Origin: an uncultured Bacteroidales bacterium
GTDB taxonomy: Bacteria; Bacteroidota; Bacteroidia; Bacteroidales; UBA4417
Direction of reading: 5' to 3'
DNA: 10,616 nt
Assembly (NCBI GenBank): GCA_903917425.1
Contig: CAIXAQ010000733.1
Coordinates: forward strand, 1-10,616
In this document: positions 6,912 through 10,616 of the stretch, piece after piece
How positions within the stretch are numbered: position 1 is the first letter of the stretch
How the letters are laid out: each line of letters begins with the position of its first letter
Made by a program: the position numbers and the translations under genes
Notes under the pieces: model-generated
What the model was told of the DNA's origin: nothing
What the model saw: only the letters and a program-made list of their open reading frames with translations
Databases searched by the model: none

Positions 6912-8564
6912 ATGAAAAAAATACTTTCTATCCTATATTTTATATCCATAGCTGCCGCCTTATGGGCGCAGAGCAGTAATCCTTTACGTCTCGAAATACC
7001 CGCACCGGCAGGAAGCGACCCGTTTAATTATGTGACGGCAGGGAAATATGGAGTCTGTATTTTTTACCCTACTGTAAGCGAAACAGGTAAAGATAGCGTG
7101 AGTTGGTCATTTATGATGGTCGATGAGCAACTTAAAGAATCATGGCACAAACAGGTTCCGCTTTCGAAAGATGTTACTTATTTGAAAAGTCTCTCTACCA
7201 AAGATGCCATTTACTTGCTTTTTCACGATACAAAGAGAAATCAGGACGGTAATCTTTTTGTTTTTATGATTATTCCACGTCTGCAGTTAATAACAAAACA
7301 TGCCGGAGTGATACCCGAAAATGCTGAAGTAGTTGATTTCGAGGTGTCGGATGGGTATGCTCTTGTTGGTTACAACAGCAGGAAGAGCCAGCCTGCAGTC
7401 ATTAGCTTTTCGCTTATTACAGGTGAAAAAAGAACCTATGAGATTACGGCCGAGAAAGATGCGCTTTTGCTGGATGTTTCGATTGACACGACAAGAAAAG
7501 AAATTTTTGCCACGTATAAAATTCAGTTTTCTTCCTCCCGAAACCATTTGTTTGTTAACCGTTATAATACTTCCGGGGCACTCGAAAAAACTTTTGATTT
7601 TACCGATCAGAACGAACAACGGAATTTTAACTCAGCTCAATATCTGCCTTTGGGCGAAGGAAGAGGAATTGTGGCAGGAACATACGGCTACAATGTGACA
7701 AATACGCGGAGGCAATACGACTACTATGATTACTATCATAATAACTATGCGTACAATTACAATTCGTCGTACTATACCAGGCAATCGGAGTACGATGCCA
7801 ACGAAGATAAGACTCCCGTGTCGGATGGGTATTATACCGCTGTTGTCAATAACGGAATAGCAAATAAAATTAATTACTATTACTTCGGCGGGTTTACCAA
7901 TGCTTTTAAATACATAACTGAACCGGGTGCACTTCGCGCAAAATCAAAAACAGACAAGAAAAGTGATAAGCAAAACAACGAAGAGTCTTCTAATACGAAC
8001 AGCAGTAACGAAAAAACACTAAACCTCAGGCTTATTTCACACGAAGTACTTATCAATCAAGGACAACTTTTCCTTGCATCTGAAGCTTATTCACCTGAAT
8101 ATCATACCAATACGCAAATGTCGTACGATTATTACGGACGATCGTTCCCATCTTCGTACCAGGTTTTTGACGGATTCCGCTATTCACATGCTTTTATTGC
8201 CGGGTTCGATAGCAGTGGTAAAATGCTCTGGAATAATGGTATGGAGATGCGTGATATCTTAACCAGCTATCTAAACAGGAAATTAAATTGTTATTTCGAG
8301 AACGACGAAACGGTGCTGTTTTATAATGCGAACAATAAAATTGCTTTTAAAACAATTAAAGGAGGAAACGTTGTTGATAATACTACTTATATTGCTTTAG
8401 CTCCTAAAAGAGGCACCGACCAGCCTTTAGATGAATACCTGGGCACAATTGAATACTGGTATAATGACTATTTTTTAGCTTCAGGGTATCAGACTATCCG
8501 GAATAACCACCTCGAAACTACCAAACGTAATGTTTTCTATATGAGTAAGATGGCTTTCCGGTAA
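6912..8564 (+). CDS. Exported protein of unknown family with Tyr-rich tract
   Basis: I do not recognise this 550-residue protein. Residues 1-20 form a signal peptide (MKKILSILYF, hydrophobic core, ending LWAQ), so it leaves the cytoplasm. No lipobox cysteine follows the signal, no membrane helix is obvious later, and there is no T9SS sorting domain: it ends NVFYMSKMAFR. The body has alternating short hydrophobic strands with turn residues, which would suit a beta-propeller-like or other all-beta fold, but this is inference. Two low-complexity stretches stand out: a Tyr/Asn-rich tract at 268-294 with eleven tyrosines, and a Lys/Asp/Asn/Ser stretch at 344-368 that is probably disordered. A second tyrosine cluster, SYDYYGRSF, is at 404-412. 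The ATG at 6912 is the right start because the signal peptide begins there. It is flanked by gaps of over 300 bp and looks like a single-gene unit. Confidence 0.9.
   Translation: MKKILSILYFISIAAALWAQSSNPLRLEIPAPAGSDPFNYVTAGKYGVCIFYPTVSETGKDSVSWSFMMVDEQLKESWHKQVPLSKDVTYLKSLSTKDAIYLLFHDTKRNQDGNLFVFMIIPRLQLITKHAGVIPENAEVVDFEVSDGYALVGYNSRKSQPAVISFSLITGEKRTYEITAEKDALLLDVSIDTTRKEIFATYKIQFSSSRNHLFVNRYNTSGALEKTFDFTDQNEQRNFNSAQYLPLGEGRGIVAGTYGYNVTNTRRQYDYYDYYHNNYAYNYNSSYYTRQSEYDANEDKTPVSDGYYTAVVNNGIANKINYYYFGGFTNAFKYITEPGALRAKSKTDKKSDKQNNEESSNTNSSNEKTLNLRLISHEVLINQGQLFLASEAYSPEYHTNTQMSYDYYGRSFPSSYQVFDGFRYSHAFIAGFDSSGKMLWNNGMEMRDILTSYLNRKLNCYFENDETVLFYNANNKIAFKTIKGGNVVDNTTYIALAPKRGTDQPLDEYLGTIEYWYNDYFLASGYQTIRNNHLETTKRNVFYMSKMAFR
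7713..7793 (+). other. Tyrosine/asparagine-rich tract coding region
   Basis: Residues 268-294 of the 550-aa protein begin RQYDYYDYYHNNYAYNYN and hold eleven tyrosines, with Asn, Asp and Ser making up most of the rest. The DNA is dominated by TAC/TAT and AAT/AAC codons but is not a perfect short-unit repeat, so it is not a simple microsatellite. Confidence 0.85.
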
Positions 8565-8891
8565 GAAAAATTATACTAACCTGAAGTTATATGTTGGGCA
8601 ATGACGTTTGATAGAGAGATTTTTTCGCTTTTAAGTGTAAAACGTGCTTCACTTTCTCTTTATCAATCGGAAGCAAATATTCAAATCAGGAAGACTGATT
8701 TTTAGTCACTGACTATCTTTCCTTTAGCTTTTTTAACACTAATTTTTAACGGCATATTGTCCTGACCCCAAATCTAAATCCCAAAATCCAGGTTCTGCTT
8801 ATAATCCCTTTTTGAATCAGGAATCGGGCTTTAATAAAACAATAATTTACCGCATTTTAGTATAATTCACATTTTAATGGCAGATCATAGC
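8565..8891. other. Intergenic region with imperfect inverted repeats, no clear gene
   Basis: About 327 bp between the 550-aa gene and the terminator palindrome. TTGATAGAGAGA (8608-8619) pairs with TCTCTTTATCAA (8655-8666), 12 bp with one G-U pair; inside it AAGTG (8633-8637) can pair with CACTT (8650-8654). Further on, AAATCAG (8683-8689) pairs with CTGATTT (8695-8701) around GAAGA, followed by a T-run, a weak candidate terminator for the 550-aa gene. The rest, to 8891, is AT-rich without a supported gene. On the minus strand a 17-codon ATG frame (8702-8755) exists but has no independent support. Confidence 0.4.
8683..8703 (+). terminator. Weak candidate terminator downstream of the 550-aa gene
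   Basis: A 7-bp stem (AAATCAG with CTGATTT), a 5-base loop GAAGA and a TTTTT run at 8699-8703 that partly overlaps the stem. The stem has only two G-C pairs and starts about 120 bases after the stop, so confidence is low. If it fails, the 42-bp palindrome at 8892 would stop read-through. Confidence 0.3.
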
Positions 8892-8933
8892 AAACGTAAA
8901 AAGGCTGACAAATTTGTCAGCCTTTTTACGTTT
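8892..8933. terminator. Bidirectional terminator, 42-bp perfect palindrome
   Basis: Every base from 8892 to 8933 pairs with its mirror about the centre 8912/8913: arms AAACGTAAAAAGGCTGACAA and TTGTCAGCCTTTTTACGTTT, with an AT centre. In RNA the G-C core GGCTGAC/GTCAGCC would close a small AAATTT loop, with A5 before and T5 after on either strand. It lies 14 bases past the stop of the ompA-like gene (minus strand) and can also stop + strand transcripts coming from the 550-aa gene. Confidence 0.9.
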
Positions 8934-8947
8934 ATAAAAGAAATCAG

Positions 8948-10450
8948 TTATTTTGTAATTTTAATCTCCACCCTGCGGTTGAGTGCACGTCCGGCAGCTG
9001 TTTTATTATCAGCAACAGGCTTGCTCTTGCCAAAGAAAGATTTTTCAACATTAGCTGATTTCATTCCTTTCTTCTTCAGGTAATCGATAACATAATCAGC
9101 GCGTCTTTCTGATAATCGTAAGTTGTAATTTACAGATTCAAGAAAGTCGGCATGCCCGGCAACCGAGATAGTAGCAGTTGGGTTCTCATTCATATAGGCA
9201 GCTATCTCATTTAAACTGATAATATTTTTGGCAAGTACCACACTTTCATCTGTATCGAAATATACAATTTTCTCAAGTACTGAGCCTTTTATTACAGCCG
9301 GGCATCCATTATTTTCAGCTACACCAGCTACGTCAGGGCATTTGTCCAAATTCTCAGGAACTCCGTCCCCATCACTATCAGGTGCGCCTTTGTATATCGC
9401 CAGACCAAACAAAGCAGGCATTACATCATCTATATCGGGTATTCCGTCTCCGTCTTTGTCAGGGCAGCCTTTGAATTCTTTTTTACCAGCTTCATCCGGG
9501 CACCTGTCGTCTTTATCAGGAATACCATCGCCATCCTTATCCGGACAACCTTTGAGTTCAGGTTTTCCTGCTACGGTAGGACAAACATCATCCTTATCCG
9601 GTATGCCGTCGCCATCGGTATCGGGACATCCTTTAAATTCGCCTTTTCCGAAAACGTCAGGACAAGAGTCATCTATATCGGCAATGCCGTCGTTGTCTTT
9701 GTCCGGGCAACCGGCTAAAACAATTTTACCCGGGTTTTCAGGGCAGCGGTCATCTTTGTCTCTGATACCGTCTTTATCCTTGTCTTTTGGTAAAAATTTA
9801 ATAGTAAGACCGGCTGATGCATACGAAAACTGGTCATAATACTGTCCGGATTCAATAAAATCCATTTCTCTGTCGCGTGAAGTAACGCGTTGACCGTACT
9901 CAAGGTTCAGATCAAGTGCTTTCGACAAACGAAATGAAAGGCCACCACCAATGGGCCAGGAATAGCCGTCATTTTTTCCGGTCATAAACGGGGTGCCGTC
10001 ATAATTATCAACAGTAGTGTTTAAATTTAAATAACCAAAACCTCCAAAGGCATATAAATTTAACTTGCGGTTTGGATTTTTGTTAAATATCTCGTTGATA
10101 TTAACCGTTAACTGCCCGGTAAGATCCCAAACACTACCACTTAATTCTTTTTGAAAAACATCGCTCTTACTGGTAAGTTTACCGATAGTATACTGTCCTC
10201 TCAAGCCAAAAATGCGGCTTATCTGGTAGCCAAGAATTGCACCTCCTCCATAGGATACTTTTTTGTTAAACAGATCATCAGGATTCAGGTCGCCAAAGTA
10301 CTCCGTTATGCCGAAATTAGGCTGAACATAGAGATACTTATAAAATGGAAGTTTAATACTATCATTCTGAGCGAACGATTTGAAAGAAACGAGTTGAAAC
10401 GCAATAATTGCCAAAACAATTATCGATAAATGTGTGCGAAAATTTTTCAT
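8948..10450 (-). CDS. OmpA-family outer membrane protein with thrombospondin type 3 repeats
   Basis: A 500-residue outer-membrane protein that should link the outer membrane to peptidoglycan. Signal peptide 1-27 (MKNFRTHLS, hydrophobic core, ending SFA before QND). An OmpA-type beta-barrel domain at about 30-218 has alternating aromatic strands (YVQPNFGITEYFGDL, LNLYAFGGFGYLNLN, YASAGLTIKFLPK). Six exact 27-residue thrombospondin type 3 repeats at 223-384 carry Asp-rich calcium-binding motifs such as DKDGDGIPD. The C-terminal OmpA domain at about 387-500 has GHAD (D435) and NLRLSERRADYV (R450); their 15-residue spacing matches the peptidoglycan-binding Asp/Arg pair of E. coli OmpA, and GRALNRRVEI follows. 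This barrel-TSP3-OmpA layout is common in Bacteroidota. The gene converges on the 550-aa gene and is closed by the palindromic terminator. A TAnnTTTG element lies 39 bp before the start. Confidence 0.96.
   Translation of the reverse strand: MKNFRTHLSIIVLAIIAFQLVSFKSFAQNDSIKLPFYKYLYVQPNFGITEYFGDLNPDDLFNKKVSYGGGAILGYQISRIFGLRGQYTIGKLTSKSDVFQKELSGSVWDLTGQLTVNINEIFNKNPNRKLNLYAFGGFGYLNLNTTVDNYDGTPFMTGKNDGYSWPIGGGLSFRLSKALDLNLEYGQRVTSRDREMDFIESGQYYDQFSYASAGLTIKFLPKDKDKDGIRDKDDRCPENPGKIVLAGCPDKDNDGIADIDDSCPDVFGKGEFKGCPDTDGDGIPDKDDVCPTVAGKPELKGCPDKDGDGIPDKDDRCPDEAGKKEFKGCPDKDGDGIPDIDDVMPALFGLAIYKGAPDSDGDGVPENLDKCPDVAGVAENNGCPAVIKGSVLEKIVYFDTDESVVLAKNIISLNEIAAYMNENPTATISVAGHADFLESVNYNLRLSERRADYVIDYLKKKGMKSANVEKSFFGKSKPVADNKTAAGRALNRRVEIKITK
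9299..9784 (-). repeat. Six tandem 81-bp thrombospondin type 3 repeats
   Basis: Residues 223-249, 250-276, 277-303, 304-330, 331-357 and 358-384, each exactly 27 residues. Typical unit: D-D-DGI-D-DD-CP near the front and KGCP at the end. The aspartates are the expected calcium ligands and the two cysteines of each unit probably pair. Repeats 3 and 4 are closest to each other. Repeat 5 (9380-9460) has Met344 and Ala356 where the others have cysteine. Repeat 6 is more diverged (PENLDKCP). Confidence 0.95.
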
Positions 10451-10488
10451 AATTACAAATATTTTTTATTTTAACTAAAATACCTCAA

Positions 10489-10496
10489 CAAAGATA
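10489..10496 (-). promoter_or_regulatory. Candidate -7 element of the ompA-like gene
   Basis: Read on the minus strand this is TATCTTTG, a match to TAnnTTTG, ending 38 bases before the ATG at 10450. It would give a leader of roughly 30 bases that is very AT-rich, as is usual for strongly expressed Bacteroidota genes. No TTTG at -33 spacing is evident. Confidence 0.42.
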
Positions 10497-10578
10497 AACA
10501 TATATTTTGGAAAGTGGTATTATAAAAAAAAATATATTATCGGTATAATTGATTTGAGAAATTAAGGGCATTCAATTT

Positions 10579-10616
10579 ATGGCAGATGATATTGCAGATA
10601 AAAATGTTAAATTAAC
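10579..10616 (+). CDS. Possible start of a gene running off the right edge
   Basis: An ATG at 10579 opens a frame reading MADDIADKNVKL to the window end, with an in-frame TGA upstream at 10555-10557. The strongly charged start and divergent orientation from the ompA-like gene are compatible with a real gene, but only 12 codons are visible and no clear promoter or ribosome site was found. No family can be assigned. Confidence 0.3.
   Translation, partial: MADDIADKNVKL

Noticed and set aside
8702..8755. 17-codon minus-strand ATG frame rich in Lys in the 383-bp gap
   Set aside because: Very short, no ribosome site or conservation evidence; it overlaps a hairpin T-run.
8877..9083. 68-codon + strand open frame crossing the palindromic terminator
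   Set aside because: It runs through the palindrome and antisense to the OmpA C-terminal domain; a shadow.
9299..9784. Regular 81-bp repeats considered as a possible CRISPR-like or minisatellite array
   Set aside because: The repeats are in frame, encode thrombospondin type 3 units and have no unique spacers.
9228..9839. A 203-codon open frame on the + strand, with repeated Ser/Gly/Pro-rich units, opposite the thrombospondin repeats
   Set aside because: It is the antisense image of the 81-bp repeat array: the repeated Asp/Gly/Cys/Pro codons leave the opposite frame free of stops. The minus strand carries a complete, recognisable OmpA protein with signal peptide.

Overview
The window looks like chromosomal DNA from a member of the Bacteroidota, most plausibly an environmental Bacteroidales or Marinilabiliales-type organism. 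The grounds are: two secreted proteins ending in type IX secretion system (T9SS) type A sorting domains, an OmpA-family protein carrying thrombospondin type 3 repeats, start codons without clear Shine-Dalgarno sequences in AT-rich leaders, and several TAnnTTTG elements, the Bacteroidota -7 promoter consensus. The species cannot be named from the sequence alone.

Layout. A complete dnaK (114-2021, +) ends in a perfect 13-bp hairpin terminator. Next come two related secreted-protein genes on the same strand, 2197-5388 (1063 aa) and 5532-6602 (356 aa). They share an N-terminal module of about 262 residues and a C-terminal sorting domain. The long one also carries a Kre9/KNH-like Ig domain, an OB-fold-like (DUF5689-like) segment, two tandem lamin-tail domains and a PKD domain. 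A clear intrinsic terminator follows the short paralogue. A 309-bp gap leads to an exported protein of unknown family (6912-8564, +, 550 aa) with a tyrosine-rich tract. After a 383-bp gap, which ends in a 42-bp perfect palindrome acting as a terminator, an ompA-like gene is read on the opposite strand (8948-10450, -). A possible start of another + strand gene lies at the right edge (10579 onward).

How the genes relate. Each gene appears to be its own transcription unit, with its own terminator or promoter-like element, so no operon is evident. dnaK is the cytoplasmic Hsp70 chaperone. The rest is envelope and surface biology: two T9SS cargo proteins expected to be displayed on or released from the cell surface, one exported protein of unknown role, and an outer-membrane protein tethered to peptidoglycan. 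I found no phage genes, insertion sequences, CRISPR array, tRNA or rRNA, and no convincing new multi-gene system. The most unusual items are the modular paralogous T9SS pair, the matched loss of both cysteines in one thrombospondin repeat, the tyrosine-rich orphan protein, and several structured intergenic sequences.
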